DNA of 64,000 nt, taken from contig UQZA01000009.1 in assembly GCA_900545515.1 (NCBI GenBank), positions 24,849 to 88,848 of the forward strand, read 5' to 3'. Source of the stretch: an uncultured Eubacteriales bacterium. GTDB taxonomy: Bacteria; Bacillota; Clostridia; Oscillospirales; Oscillospiraceae. Within the stretch, counting starts at the first letter, position 1. Each line of letters opens with the position of its first letter. The position numbers were made by a program, and so were the translations under genes. The notes beneath the pieces are model-generated. The model was not told where the DNA came from and did no database searches. It worked only from the letters and a program-made list of their open reading frames with translations. Of this stretch, positions 40,571-50,716 are shown one piece after another.

Positions 40571-43500
40571 ATGCTTCAGTTGATGTTGGGAACCAATTGG
40601 CGGACCAACCGGGACCGGATTCTGGACCTGTTGGCTCAGGATGTGAGCAGGAAGGCAGGAGGCCGGATTTTGCTGGTTCCGGAGCAGGCCTCCCACGACT
40701 ATGAGCGCCGTCTCTGCGCCAGGGCCGGGGATACGGCCAGCCGGTATGGGGAGGTGCTGAGCTTCACCCGCCTGGCTGGCCGTGTGTTTGCCCAGATGGG
40801 GGGCGGAGCGGAGCCGGTTCTGGACGGCGGTGGGCGACTGCTGGCCATGGCGGCGGCGGTGGAGCAGCTGCGGCCCCGGCTGAAGGCCTACGCAGCCGTA
40901 GGAACCAGGCCGGAATTTCTCTCGGCTCTGGTGACTGCGGTGGACGAGTTTAAAAGCTGCTGTGTGACCCGGGAGGCCTTACAGGCAGCTGCCCGGCAGT
41001 CGGAGGGCATCCTGGCGGAGAAGCTGGAGGAGCTGTCGCTTCTTCTGGAGGCCTACGACGGGATTTGTGCAGGCTTTGGCCAGGACCCCAGAGACCGGAT
41101 GACCAAGCTGCTGGAGCAGATGGAAGCGGGGAGTTTTGCCCGGGAGCATGTGTTTTACATAGACGGATTTTCTGACTTCACCGCCCAGGAGCTGGCTGTT
41201 TTGGCCCATCTCATTGAGGAGTCTCCCTCTGTGACGGTGAGCCTGGTCTGCGATGGGCCAGGCTCCCAGACCCCGGGGATGGAGCTGGCCGGGGAGACGG
41301 CGGGAACGCTGCTGCGCCTGGCGTCCCAGGCCGGGATTCCGGCCCAGGAGCAGGGTCTCCGGGATCCGGATGTAGGAACGCCCTGGGGTAACATGCGCCG
41401 GACGCTCCTGTGGGGGCCCTTGGAGCCCATCCCGGGCCTGGCGGATTACGCCCGGGCTGCCCGTCTGGAGACGGTGCGGCAGGAATGCGTGTTTGTGGCG
41501 GCGGAGCTTCGCCGCAGAGCCCGGGCCGGGGTGCGGTACCGGGATATGGCCCTGGTGTGCGGGGATTTCCCACGGTATGAGCCGGTTTTGCGCCAGGTTT
41601 TGGGCCGGTACGGGGTTCCCGCCTACTTTGCCGGATCTCAGGATATTCTTCTGAAGCCCGCCCCCAACGCGGTGCTCACCGCTCTGGAGGCAGTGGTAGA
41701 GGGCTTGGACCGGGAGCCGGTGCTGCGGTATCTGAAATCTGCCCTCTCTCCCCTGGACCCGGCGGCCTGTGACCGGTTGGAGAACTATGTCATTACCTGG
41801 GGCCTGGGCGGAAAAGCCTGGAGGGAGCCCTTTGACCGGCATCCCCGGGGACTGGGACTGCCCTGGGAGCTGGAAGACGAGGCCGCCCTGGAGGACCTGA
41901 ACCGGAGCCGGGAGACCGGGGTGCTGCCCTTGGTGCGGATGCAAACGACCATGGCAGGGGCGCGGAACACCCTGGAGCAGCTGGAGGCCCTGTATGCCTT
42001 TCTGGAGGAGATCCGGGCGCCTCAGCGTCTGGAGGACCTGGCGACTGCCTTTGAGGCAGCAGGAGACCGCCGGGGCACCCAGGAGCAGGAGCAGCTCTGG
42101 GATATTCTGGTGGGGGCTATGGAGCAGATGGGGGCCCTTTTGGGGGAGACGGTCCGGGATCTGGACGGATTCACCCGGCTGTTCCGTCTGCTCCTGAGCC
42201 AGTACCAGGTGGGAACCATCCCCCAGACTCTGGACAGCGTTATGGTGGGCGGCGTGGCTGCCATGCGGCGGCAGGAGGCCCAATATGTATACCTCCTGGG
42301 GGCTCAGGAGGGATTCCTGCCCCAGGCAGGGACGGGAGGCATGGTCCTTACGGAGCCGGAGCGGAAAACGCTGATGGATTTGGGCCTGCCCCTCACGGCG
42401 GACCTGTACCGGCAGCTGGAGCAGGAAACGGCGGGGATTTATGCCGTGGCAGGGGGCGCCACCCGGTTCCTTTGCCTCACCTGCGGCGCAGGGCAACCGG
42501 CTGCCGTCTTTCGGCGGTTGGCACAGATGCTGGGCCGGGAGGCGGAGCCGGAGCATCTTCCACCGGAGGACCGGATTGCCGACATTTGGGATGCCGGGGC
42601 CCGGCTGGCAGGCCAGAGCCAGGTCCCTTCAGAGGTGGAGGAGGCCTGGCGGCAGGTTCGGGCAGGAGCCGGGTATACGCTGGGCGTTTTGACGCCAGAG
42701 ACGGTCCGGGGGCTTTACGGGGAGCGGCTACGGCTTTCCGCTTCTCAGGTGGATAAAGCCGCCTCCTGCCGGTTTGCCTACTTCATGCGCTATGGCCTCA
42801 GGGCCAGGGAGCGAAAAGAAATTACGGTAGACCCGGCAGAGTTTGGGACATTTGTGCACTACATTCTGGAGCATACGGCCCGGGATGTCTGCGAAGCCGG
42901 GGGCTTTTCCAGGGTGAGCTTGGAGCGGACCCAGGAGCTGGCCATGGAGTATGCCGGCCGGTATCGGCGGGAGTACTTTGCCGGCCTGGGAGAGCGGACC
43001 AGCCGCCAGGACTATCTTCTGGAACGGAACCTCCAGGAGCTCCGGGCCGTGGTCCGGGAATTGTGGGAGGAGCTGGCCCAGTCCCGGTTCCAACCGGCGG
43101 GCTTCGAGGTCCAGTTTGGCCCCGGTGGGGCCATGCCCCCGGTGGAGATCCCAGGCGGAGCCATGCCGGCCCAGCTCCGGGGCTTTGTGGACCGGCTGGA
43201 TCTGTATGAGCGGGACGGGCAGACCTATGTTCGGGTGGTGGATTACAAAACCGGTCGGAAGGACTTTGACTACTGCGATGTGCTGAACGGCCTGGGGCTG
43301 CAGATGCTTCTGTATCTCTTTGCCCTGGAGGACCATGGCAGGGCTTACTTGGGGGTCAGTGCGGAAGCTGCAGGCGTTCTGTACTTTCCGGCCCGGGCGG
43401 CGGTGCTGCCGGTGGAGGGGCCTGTAGAGCCCCAGGAAGCCCGGCTTTTGCGGCAGAAGGAGGCCCGGCGGAAGGGTCTGCTGCTTCTTGACGAGGATGT

Positions 43501-43831
43501 GCTGCAGGCTATGGACGGGAGCGAGGAGTCCCGGTTCCTGCCGGTGAAGCGAGGGAAAACCGGAGCGCTTACCGGGGATTTGGCCACGGGACAGCAGCTG
43601 GATCAGCTAAAGAGCTATGTATTTCGTCTTCTGGCCCGTCTGGTGGACGGCATTGCAGGAGGCCAGGTGGAGCCAAACCCCTACAGCAGGGGCAATCACA
43701 ACGCCTGCCGCTACTGTGAATATGCCAGCGCCTGCCACCTGGACCTGTGGGGCCAGCCCCGGTCCTACCGGGCGGTGAGCGCAGAGGAGTTCTGGGAGCA
43801 GGTGGAACAGGAGGGAACGCGCCATGACTGA
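40571..43831 (+). CDS. addB: helicase-exonuclease AddAB subunit AddB (N-terminal P-loop lost)
   Basis: AddB is the nuclease/scaffold subunit of the AddAB break-repair complex. The C-terminal RecB-type nuclease domain is intact (GFVDRLDLYERDG, VVDYKTGRKDF) and the four iron-sulfur cysteines are present: ASCRFAYF near 733 and CRYCEYASAC near 1046. The N-terminal region, where AddB normally carries a Walker A motif GRSGSGKT, reads LGTNWRTNRD, so ATP binding there looks lost. GAGGTG precedes ATG 40571. AddB overlaps addA by 8 bp. Length 1086 residues. Confidence 0.93.
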   Translation: MLQLMLGTNWRTNRDRILDLLAQDVSRKAGGRILLVPEQASHDYERRLCARAGDTASRYGEVLSFTRLAGRVFAQMGGGAEPVLDGGGRLLAMAAAVEQLRPRLKAYAAVGTRPEFLSALVTAVDEFKSCCVTREALQAAARQSEGILAEKLEELSLLLEAYDGICAGFGQDPRDRMTKLLEQMEAGSFAREHVFYIDGFSDFTAQELAVLAHLIEESPSVTVSLVCDGPGSQTPGMELAGETAGTLLRLASQAGIPAQEQGLRDPDVGTPWGNMRRTLLWGPLEPIPGLADYARAARLETVRQECVFVAAELRRRARAGVRYRDMALVCGDFPRYEPVLRQVLGRYGVPAYFAGSQDILLKPAPNAVLTALEAVVEGLDREPVLRYLKSALSPLDPAACDRLENYVITWGLGGKAWREPFDRHPRGLGLPWELEDEAALEDLNRSRETGVLPLVRMQTTMAGARNTLEQLEALYAFLEEIRAPQRLEDLATAFEAAGDRRGTQEQEQLWDILVGAMEQMGALLGETVRDLDGFTRLFRLLLSQYQVGTIPQTLDSVMVGGVAAMRRQEAQYVYLLGAQEGFLPQAGTGGMVLTEPERKTLMDLGLPLTADLYRQLEQETAGIYAVAGGATRFLCLTCGAGQPAAVFRRLAQMLGREAEPEHLPPEDRIADIWDAGARLAGQSQVPSEVEEAWRQVRAGAGYTLGVLTPETVRGLYGERLRLSASQVDKAASCRFAYFMRYGLRARERKEITVDPAEFGTFVHYILEHTARDVCEAGGFSRVSLERTQELAMEYAGRYRREYFAGLGERTSRQDYLLERNLQELRAVVRELWEELAQSRFQPAGFEVQFGPGGAMPPVEIPGGAMPAQLRGFVDRLDLYERDGQTYVRVVDYKTGRKDFDYCDVLNGLGLQMLLYLFALEDHGRAYLGVSAEAAGVLYFPARAAVLPVEGPVEPQEARLLRQKEARRKGLLLLDEDVLQAMDGSEESRFLPVKRGKTGALTGDLATGQQLDQLKSYVFRLLARLVDGIAGGQVEPNPYSRGNHNACRYCEYASACHLDLWGQPRSYRAVSAEEFWEQVEQEGTRHD

Positions 43832-46800
43832 AACCTTGACAAAAGCCCAGAAGGCTGCAGTGGAGGACCGGGGGGGGCCCCTTTTGGTGGCGGCGGCTGC
43901 CGGATCCGGCAAAACCAAGGTATTGGTAGACCGGCTGATGGGTTACCTCTGCCAGGACCGGGACCCGGCTAATGTGGATGAATTCCTGATCATCACCTAT
44001 ACCAAGGCCGCTGCCTCAGAGCTCCGGGGGAAAATCGGGGCGAAGCTGACGGAGGTGCTGGCTGCAAATCCAGGAAACCGGCACTTGCAGCGCCAGGTGC
44101 AGCGGCTATATTTGGCGAAAATTTCCACGGTTCATTCCTTTTGCGGAGATCTGCTGCGGGAGTACGCCTTTGCTCTGGAGCTGCCCGGGGATTTTCGGGT
44201 GGCGGATGAGACGGAGTGCCATAGCCTGCGGCAGCGGGCTATGGAGGAAATTTTGGAGGCAGCCTATGAGAACATCTCTGGGAGTCCCCAGCTCCAGGCC
44301 TTTGTGGATACCCAGGGCTTTGGCCGGGACGACCATGCGGTGCCGGAGATTGTGGCGGCTGTCTATGAGGCAGCCCGGTGCCATCTCCGGCCGGATGCCT
44401 GGCTGGAGAGCTGTTTGAAGGGGCAGGAGGAGGCCCGGGATGCAGGCCAGACCACCTGGGGCAAATATCTGATGGACCGGCTCCAGGCATATCTGGCGGA
44501 CCAGGAGGAGCTGCTCCGCCGTGCGCTGCAGCTGGCATGGACCCAGGAGGACCTGGGACCCAAATATGGCCCCACCCTAGAGGAAAATCTCCGACAGCTG
44601 GAGTCTTTACGGGCTTGCCGCACCTGGGAGGAGGTCCGCACTCACCAGATCACAGATTTTGGCCGCCTGGCAGCTGTGCGCAAGCCTCGGGACCCGGATT
44701 TGGCCGAGAGGATCAAGGCTTTGCGCAAGGCCTGCTGGGAAGGGGTCAAAGCTCGCCAGGCCCCCTTTGCGGTGGATTCCCAGAGACTGTTGGCTGACCT
44801 GGACCAGTCCCATCTGGCCCTGCAGGGTCTGGTGCAGCTGGTTCGGGACTTCGCAAGGGTCTATGAGGGGGAAAAACGCCGCCGCCGGGTGCTGGATTTC
44901 GGGGACCTGGAGCACCGGACCCTGGAGCTGCTTCTGGGGAAGCTGGGTGACAGCCCGACCCGGGCCGCCGGGGAAATTGGGCGGCGGTTCCGGGAAGTGA
45001 TGGTGGATGAATATCAGGATACCAACGAGGTCCAGGACCGGATCTTTGAGACACTCACCCGAGAGCGGGGCAACTGCTTCCTGGTGGGAGATGTAAAGCA
45101 GTCCATTTATCGGTTCCGTCTGGCGGACCCGGGAATTTTCCTGGAGAAATACCGGGAATTTGTTCCGGCCGGGGAGGCAGAGCCGGGGCAGGGGCGGAAA
45201 ATTCTCTTGTCGGAGAATTTTCGGTCCGGCGGTGAAATTCTGGAGGCGGCCAACCACGTATTTCGGTGCACCATGTCCGCTTCTGTGGGCGGATTGGAGT
45301 ATGGGGAGGCGGAAGCCCTGCGGGAGGGGATCCCCCACCGTCCCCTTCCTCAGAGTGCGGTGGAGCTCCACGGCATCCAGCTGACGCCAGGGCCGGGGGG
45401 AGAGGCGGCGGTGAAATATGAGGCCGAAGCCCAATTTGTGGCGGAACGAATTGAGGCCCTTTTGGGGGAGCCGGCCATGATCCGCCAGGGGGAGGACCTG
45501 CGTCCGGTTCGACCCGGGGATATTGTCATCCTGCTCCGTTCCCCAGGCAGCTGCGCCGGGTATTACCGCAGGGCTCTGGAGGCCCGTGGCATTCCGGTGT
45601 CTGCGGGAGCAGGGGGCAGCGTTTTGGACACCGGCGAGGCGGCGGTGCTCCGGTCATTTCTCCAGGTTCTGGACAATCCGCTCCAGGACATTCCTCTGGA
45701 GGCGGTTTTGGCCAGCCCGGTGTTCCGATTTACGGCGGATCACCTGGGGAGCATCCGGGCGGCCTGCCCGGAGGGCGCGCTGTTTGAGGCCCTGACCCGG
45801 GCAGGGGAGACAGGAGATACACAGGCGGGAGCATTCCTGGACCTGGTCCAATCCCTCCGCCAGGCTGCCCGGCTGGAGAATCTGACCCGGCTCCTGGAGG
45901 AGATTTACGCCAGGACCCATATGGAGGCGGTGTTTGCTGCCATGGACGGCGGGGAAAAGCGCCGCCGAAATCTGGAATTTCTCTATGAAACTGCCGCTTC
46001 CTTTGAGCAGGGGGGGCGGAAAGATCTGGCGCAGTTTCTGGCTTTTTTGGATACGGCTGCCCAGGGGGGACTCCAGCCGGAGGAAGCGGGGGGTGTGCCA
46101 GAGGCAGTGAGCATCCTGAGCATCCATAAATCCAAGGGCCTGGAATATCCGGTGGTGTTTCTCAGTAACCTCTCTGCTGCCTTTAACCGGGAGGATCTGC
46201 GCTCCAATGTGCTGGTGGACGCCCAACTGGGCATTGGATGCAGCGCCCTGGATCGGGAGAACCGGTGCCGGTATCCCACCTTGGCCAAGCGGGCCATTGC
46301 CCAGAGGATTCAGGAGGAGAACACCTCCGAGGAGCTGCGGGTGCTGTATGTAGCCATGACCCGGGCCAAGGACATGCTGATTATGACCTACGCCTCCCGG
46401 TATCTCACCAAACGGCTGGAGGCCATTGCCAGGCAGGTGACCCTGGGAAGCAACACTGCGCTGTCCCAGGAGGCGGACTGCCTGGGGCACTGGATTCTCA
46501 TGGCCGCTATGGTGCGTACCGAGGCAGGGGAGCTTTTTGCCCAGGCAGGGCAGCCGGAGGAGACAGTGGTGAGGGGGAGCCCCTGGAGGATCCGGTTCCA
46601 TCAGCGGGGTCCGGTACAGGAGCTTGAGGCGCCGGTGCTTCAGACTCCAGACAGGGAGCTGGAGCCGCTGCCGGACGTGCAGACGCTGTTGTCCTTCCAG
46701 TATCCCCACCAGTCTGCCGTTCAGGCTCCCTCCAAGGTGACTGCCACCCAGCTGAAGGGCCGGGAGCTGGACCGGGAGGCGGCGGAGCAGGCGATGCAGC

Positions 46801-47381
46801 CTCTGTTGGCAAGCACGCGCCGTTGGCGGCAGCCCGCCTTTCTGACCCAGCGCCCCCTGGAAGGCCGGGAGATCGGCACGGCCACCCATTTGGCCATGCA
46901 ATTCCTCCGCTACGAGGCCTGCGGAAGCCAGGCGGGAGTGGAGGCGGAGCTAAGCCGGCTGCTGGCGGAAGGCTTCCTGACAGCCCGCCAGGCCCGGGCA
47001 GTGAACCGCCAGTGGATTGGGGACTTCTTCCGGACAGAGCTGGGACAGCGGCTGCAAAGGGGCCAGGATGTGCTGCGGGAGTTTAAGTTCTCGATTTTGG
47101 CAGATGGCAGGATCCTGCAAGAGGACCTGACCGGTGAGAAGCTGCTGCTGCAGGGTGTGGTGGATTGCTGCTTCATGGAGGAAGACGGGATCACCGTTCT
47201 GGACTTCAAAACGGACCGGGTCCGACCTGGGGGCGAGGCGGCCGCGGCCGCCCGCTATGGCGGACAGATCCAAACTTATGGGCAGGCGCTAAGCCGGATT
47301 TTTGGCAAGCCGGTGAAGAAGCTGCTGCTGTATTTTTTCCAAACTGGCAAGCTCCAGGAGGTTCCCTGGAGTAAAGCATAA
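43824..47381 (+). CDS. addA: helicase-exonuclease AddAB subunit AddA
   Basis: AddA is the UvrD-like helicase and nuclease that processes double-strand breaks for recombination. Walker A AAGSGKT spans residues 25-31 with AAAAGSGKTKVLVDRLM around it; Walker B/motif II is VMVDEYQDTNEVQD near 395; motif VI-like VLYVAMTRAKDMLIM lies near 845. The C-terminal nuclease motif VLDFKTDRV is near 1127. Length of 1185 residues is typical of Firmicutes AddA. It overlaps addB by 8 bp and is the last gene of the operon before a new promoter. Confidence 0.96.
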   Translation: MTETLTKAQKAAVEDRGGPLLVAAAAGSGKTKVLVDRLMGYLCQDRDPANVDEFLIITYTKAAASELRGKIGAKLTEVLAANPGNRHLQRQVQRLYLAKISTVHSFCGDLLREYAFALELPGDFRVADETECHSLRQRAMEEILEAAYENISGSPQLQAFVDTQGFGRDDHAVPEIVAAVYEAARCHLRPDAWLESCLKGQEEARDAGQTTWGKYLMDRLQAYLADQEELLRRALQLAWTQEDLGPKYGPTLEENLRQLESLRACRTWEEVRTHQITDFGRLAAVRKPRDPDLAERIKALRKACWEGVKARQAPFAVDSQRLLADLDQSHLALQGLVQLVRDFARVYEGEKRRRRVLDFGDLEHRTLELLLGKLGDSPTRAAGEIGRRFREVMVDEYQDTNEVQDRIFETLTRERGNCFLVGDVKQSIYRFRLADPGIFLEKYREFVPAGEAEPGQGRKILLSENFRSGGEILEAANHVFRCTMSASVGGLEYGEAEALREGIPHRPLPQSAVELHGIQLTPGPGGEAAVKYEAEAQFVAERIEALLGEPAMIRQGEDLRPVRPGDIVILLRSPGSCAGYYRRALEARGIPVSAGAGGSVLDTGEAAVLRSFLQVLDNPLQDIPLEAVLASPVFRFTADHLGSIRAACPEGALFEALTRAGETGDTQAGAFLDLVQSLRQAARLENLTRLLEEIYARTHMEAVFAAMDGGEKRRRNLEFLYETAASFEQGGRKDLAQFLAFLDTAAQGGLQPEEAGGVPEAVSILSIHKSKGLEYPVVFLSNLSAAFNREDLRSNVLVDAQLGIGCSALDRENRCRYPTLAKRAIAQRIQEENTSEELRVLYVAMTRAKDMLIMTYASRYLTKRLEAIARQVTLGSNTALSQEADCLGHWILMAAMVRTEAGELFAQAGQPEETVVRGSPWRIRFHQRGPVQELEAPVLQTPDRELEPLPDVQTLLSFQYPHQSAVQAPSKVTATQLKGRELDREAAEQAMQPLLASTRRWRQPAFLTQRPLEGREIGTATHLAMQFLRYEACGSQAGVEAELSRLLAEGFLTARQARAVNRQWIGDFFRTELGQRLQRGQDVLREFKFSILADGRILQEDLTGEKLLLQGVVDCCFMEEDGITVLDFKTDRVRPGGEAAAAARYGGQIQTYGQALSRIFGKPVKKLLLYFFQTGKLQEVPWSKA

Positions 47382-47406
47382 AAAAGAAGATTGATTTGAG
47401 CGGGTA

Positions 47407-47435
47407 TTGACTTTTCAGCCTGATTGCTTTATAAT
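47407..47435 (+). promoter_or_regulatory. promoter of the S-layer-homology protein gene
   Basis: TTGACT (47407-47412), 17-bp spacer, TATAAT (47430-47435), giving a leader of about 120 nt before ATG 47560; AGGAGG lies just upstream of the ATG. Confidence 0.85.
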
Positions 47436-47559
47436 CGAAACGGGTCGAGAAAGAAAATGGCGCATTCATAAATGGAACAGCAACCCCCTGAGCAGGGATG
47501 CGGGTGCGGCGCGCTGTCCAGATATCAGCAATCCCCAAAAATAATAGGAGGCACATATT

Positions 47560-49254
47560 ATGAAAAAACGTATTACCTGTATGCTCCTCGTTCTGTGCAT
47601 GGTTTTGGCTGCGGTTCCCACAGCGCTGGCCGGCCAGGCGGTGGAGGATCAACTTGACTTCTCTCTGCTGAAAAAGCACCAAGCCAACGAGACGCAGACT
47701 CTGCAGGTCGAGTCTGTGCAGAAGCTGCAGGAAGAGGCCGTGGAACCGATGGACGCTAGAGCTTCTGGTTATGCGACATATGTACCACATTCCTCCAGCT
47801 TGGAACAGTACCGGATGGTAGGCGATAAAATGCATTTGGAGGCCATTGCTTACGTACCGGATGCGTCTGTCAAGCAGGATTGGAATCTGGAGTTGTATGC
47901 CGGAGCGGAACCTACCGAGAAGGGCTATGTTGGAAGCAGTTGGGGTACTTTTGACTCTGGAGCTGGCTACTATACCATTTCCATCGATGTAGATCCTGCA
48001 AAGCTGAAGGCTGGAACGTACACGGTGGTGTATTTTAGCAGCTATGACATCAGCGATGATGAGTTCCAGGTGGTTGAGGATACTGTGGTTTTGCATCATG
48101 TATATGTGACGAAAAACGCGGTACTCATGACACGGAGCTTCTTTGCCGATGCCGGTCAGTCGGATTATCCGGAAGTGACAAAGATTTGTGTCGCCCGTGG
48201 TTTCCAGGATGTAACCAACTATTTTCTGCGGTTTGGGCCGGAGAATACCACTGACAACCGTTTTGCGAGTTTTACAACCTCCAACTCGGATATGCTGGAG
48301 GTGGATGACTTTGCTGGCTTCCTGACGCTGAATGCAAAGCAGTACGGTGTAGCAACAGTGTCTGTGGGCAATATTCGCAAGGACTTTACAATTTCTGTGG
48401 AAATTTGTACAGACGACAAGGGCCACGACTACAACAAAGAGGTAGTGAATCCCCAGCCCACGTGCACAGAGGAAGGACGTTCCAGCATTGTGTGCACAAA
48501 ATGTGGCCACGTGAAGTCCAGCAGCACCATCCCTGCTCTGGGCCATGCCTGGGACGACGGTCGGATCACCAAGGAAGAGACCGAGGAAGCCTGGGGAGAG
48601 AAGCTCTACACCTGCACCCGCTGCGGCGAGACCAAGACGGCTCCCTACCACACCTGCCCCGGCGCCATCTTTACCGACATGCCGAAGGATGACAACTGGT
48701 CTCACAAGGGCATTGACTACTGCCTGAAGAACAAGCTGATGAACGGCATGGAAAACAACCGCTTCCAGCCCTTTACTAACACCACACGTGCCCAGATTGT
48801 CACGGTTCTGTGGCGGATGGCTGGCTCTCCCGAGCCTGAATCTGCGGCTCCCTTTGCGGATCTGAAGCAGGGCTCTTTCTACGAGAAGGCTGTGGCATGG
48901 GGCCATGAGCAGGGGATTGTCAACGGCATCACAGAGACGGAATTCTATCCCAACAGTTCTGTGACCCGGGAGCAGATGGCTGCGTTCTTCTACCGGTATG
49001 CGGAGAACATTCTGAAGGCAGACGTCTCTGCCCGAAAGGAGATTGAGTCCTTCCCGGACTATGATAAGACTGCTGGCTATTCTAAGGAATGCCTGTCCTG
49101 GGCCTATTCTGTGGGTCTCATCAACGGTGTGAGCAACGGTTCGGTGACTTATCTCCAGCCCAAGAGCGGCGCGACTCGTGCGCAGATTTCCACGGTTCTG
49201 ATGCGTTTCTGCGAGAACATTGTCCCTGCAGCTCCAGAGACTCCTGAAGCTTAA
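47560..49254 (+). CDS. surface protein with three S-layer homology domains
   Basis: A signal peptide (MKKRITCMLLVLCMVLAAVPTALA) leads to an unrecognised extracellular region (about 25-290), then two Cys/His-rich repeats with CTKCGHVKSSSTIPALGHAWDDG and YTCTRCGETKTAPYH, then three SLH domains (from about 370 to 555: FTDMPKDDNWSHKGIDYCL, FADLKQGSFYEKAVAWGHEQGIVNG, FPDYDKTAGYSKECLSWAYSVGLING). The SLH repeats should bind secondary wall polymer. No catalytic motif is seen in the middle region. It has a strong promoter and a terminator, so it is probably monocistronic. Confidence 0.92.
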   Translation: MKKRITCMLLVLCMVLAAVPTALAGQAVEDQLDFSLLKKHQANETQTLQVESVQKLQEEAVEPMDARASGYATYVPHSSSLEQYRMVGDKMHLEAIAYVPDASVKQDWNLELYAGAEPTEKGYVGSSWGTFDSGAGYYTISIDVDPAKLKAGTYTVVYFSSYDISDDEFQVVEDTVVLHHVYVTKNAVLMTRSFFADAGQSDYPEVTKICVARGFQDVTNYFLRFGPENTTDNRFASFTTSNSDMLEVDDFAGFLTLNAKQYGVATVSVGNIRKDFTISVEICTDDKGHDYNKEVVNPQPTCTEEGRSSIVCTKCGHVKSSSTIPALGHAWDDGRITKEETEEAWGEKLYTCTRCGETKTAPYHTCPGAIFTDMPKDDNWSHKGIDYCLKNKLMNGMENNRFQPFTNTTRAQIVTVLWRMAGSPEPESAAPFADLKQGSFYEKAVAWGHEQGIVNGITETEFYPNSSVTREQMAAFFYRYAENILKADVSARKEIESFPDYDKTAGYSKECLSWAYSVGLINGVSNGSVTYLQPKSGATRAQISTVLMRFCENIVPAAPETPEA

Positions 49255-49303
49255 TTCCTCTGATTTTATATGGGACACTTCCCATATGCGAGGCAAATCA
49301 ATG

Positions 49304-49345
49304 CCGGCCAATTCCTGGAAGGGAGTTGGCCGGTTTCCCTTGGGC
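49304..49345 (+). terminator. terminator after the SLH-protein gene
   Basis: CCGGCCAA (49304-49311) pairs with TTGGCCGG (49326-49333), followed by TTTCCCTT. A smaller TATGGGA/TCCCATA hairpin lies just upstream (about 49269-49286). Confidence 0.7.
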
Positions 49346-49480
49346 TGTTCTTTTTCTGCGGCAATCGGCGAATTAAGAAAGAATTAAGGGTCTTCTGCAT
49401 TGATTCTTAATGAGATTTCCGCTATTCTATCTCCAACGAGACAAGAAGTACATGGGAGGAAATGTCCGAAGGAGGTTCCT

Positions 49481-50683
49481 ATGGAAGACTGGATAGAGGC
49501 CTTAAGCCTAATTTTGAAAATTTTCACGGCGTATACGGCTGTGATCAGCATTTTTTTCCTGCTGCCCCGGCGGAAAATACCCAGGGCGGAGGCCCGGACC
49601 CGGTTTGCGGTCCTATTGGCGGCCCGGAATGAAGAAGCTGTGATTGGACGGACGGTACAGCAGCTTCTGGATCAGCACTATCCCCGGGAGCTCTTTGATG
49701 TTTATGTCATCCCCAACAACTGCACCGATGATACGGAGGGTGTTGCCCGGCGGGCTGGTGCGCAGATTTTGCCTTGTCTTGGGACGGTGCGGAACAAGGG
49801 CGACGCTTTACACGGCGCATTTGCGGCTCTGAAGCAGGCAGGGTACGATGCTTACTGCGTATTTGATGCAGACAACTTGGTGGACCCGGATTTCCTGGCT
49901 CGGATGAATGACGCTTTCTGTGCAGGAGCCCAGGCCGCTAAGGGGAAACAGACGGCCATGAACCCTCACGACGCCTGGATTTCCGGCTGCTACGATTTGT
50001 ATTTTGAGAACTTCAACCTGCTGTACAACCGTCCCAGGGGAAACCTGGGGCTGTCTGCCAAGCTGGTAGGCACCGGATTTGCAGTGAGCCAAGCTCTGAT
50101 GGACCGCTTGGGCGGTTGGAACACCGAGACCATGGCGGAGGATGCAGAGTTTGCCGCGCAGTGCGCCATGGCAGGGGTCAGGGTCTGGTGGGTTCCGGAT
50201 GCGCTCACTTACGATGAGGAGCCTGTGACCTTCCGGCAATCCCTGGTCCAGCGCCGCCGGTGGTGCAGCGGCGTCATGTCCGTAGCGGGACGTTATCTGC
50301 CCCGGCTGTGGCGGCGGGTTCCCTCCCGGAACTTCTTTTACTGCTTGGACTTCGCCGTGTTTCTCTCTATGCCTATGGTCCAGGTGCTGGCTTTGCTGCC
50401 TGGGCTTTGGGCGGTGGCACAGGCGGTACTTCTGGAAAATTGGCTGGCCTTGGCGTTGAGCTTGGCGTCCTTCTGGGGCGGCATGACCTTGACGGCACTG
50501 GCCCTGGCCTTGGCGGGACGGCGAAAACTGCGCCCTCTGTGGAAGTCCATTTTGCTCTATCCATTGTTCACTGCTTCCTGGTATCCCCTACATATTCTGG
50601 CCGTTTTCCGGAAGACCAAGGTTTGGAAGCCCATTGCCCACCGTGGTCAGACGGCCCGGCAGCTGGAGAGCTCGGTGCGGTAA
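49481..50683 (+). CDS. membrane glycosyltransferase family 2
   Basis: This GT2-type enzyme adds sugars to a cell-surface polymer or lipid. Features: an N-terminal hydrophobic helix, the nucleotide-sugar binding region with DADN (VFDADNLVDPDF near 125), ED acidic pair (MAEDAEFAAQCAMAG near 205) and QRRRW (near 245), then two or three C-terminal membrane helices, an arrangement seen in processive synthases such as hyaluronan or poly-GlcNAc synthases. ATG 49481 follows AGGAGG. It lies between the SLH surface protein and an XRE regulator; acceptor and donor are unknown. Confidence 0.85.
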   Translation: MEDWIEALSLILKIFTAYTAVISIFFLLPRRKIPRAEARTRFAVLLAARNEEAVIGRTVQQLLDQHYPRELFDVYVIPNNCTDDTEGVARRAGAQILPCLGTVRNKGDALHGAFAALKQAGYDAYCVFDADNLVDPDFLARMNDAFCAGAQAAKGKQTAMNPHDAWISGCYDLYFENFNLLYNRPRGNLGLSAKLVGTGFAVSQALMDRLGGWNTETMAEDAEFAAQCAMAGVRVWWVPDALTYDEEPVTFRQSLVQRRRWCSGVMSVAGRYLPRLWRRVPSRNFFYCLDFAVFLSMPMVQVLALLPGLWAVAQAVLLENWLALALSLASFWGGMTLTALALALAGRRKLRPLWKSILLYPLFTASWYPLHILAVFRKTKVWKPIAHRGQTARQLESSVR

Positions 50684-50716
50684 GCGACCGGGGCTGGGGA
50701 GAAAGGAGGGCTTACT

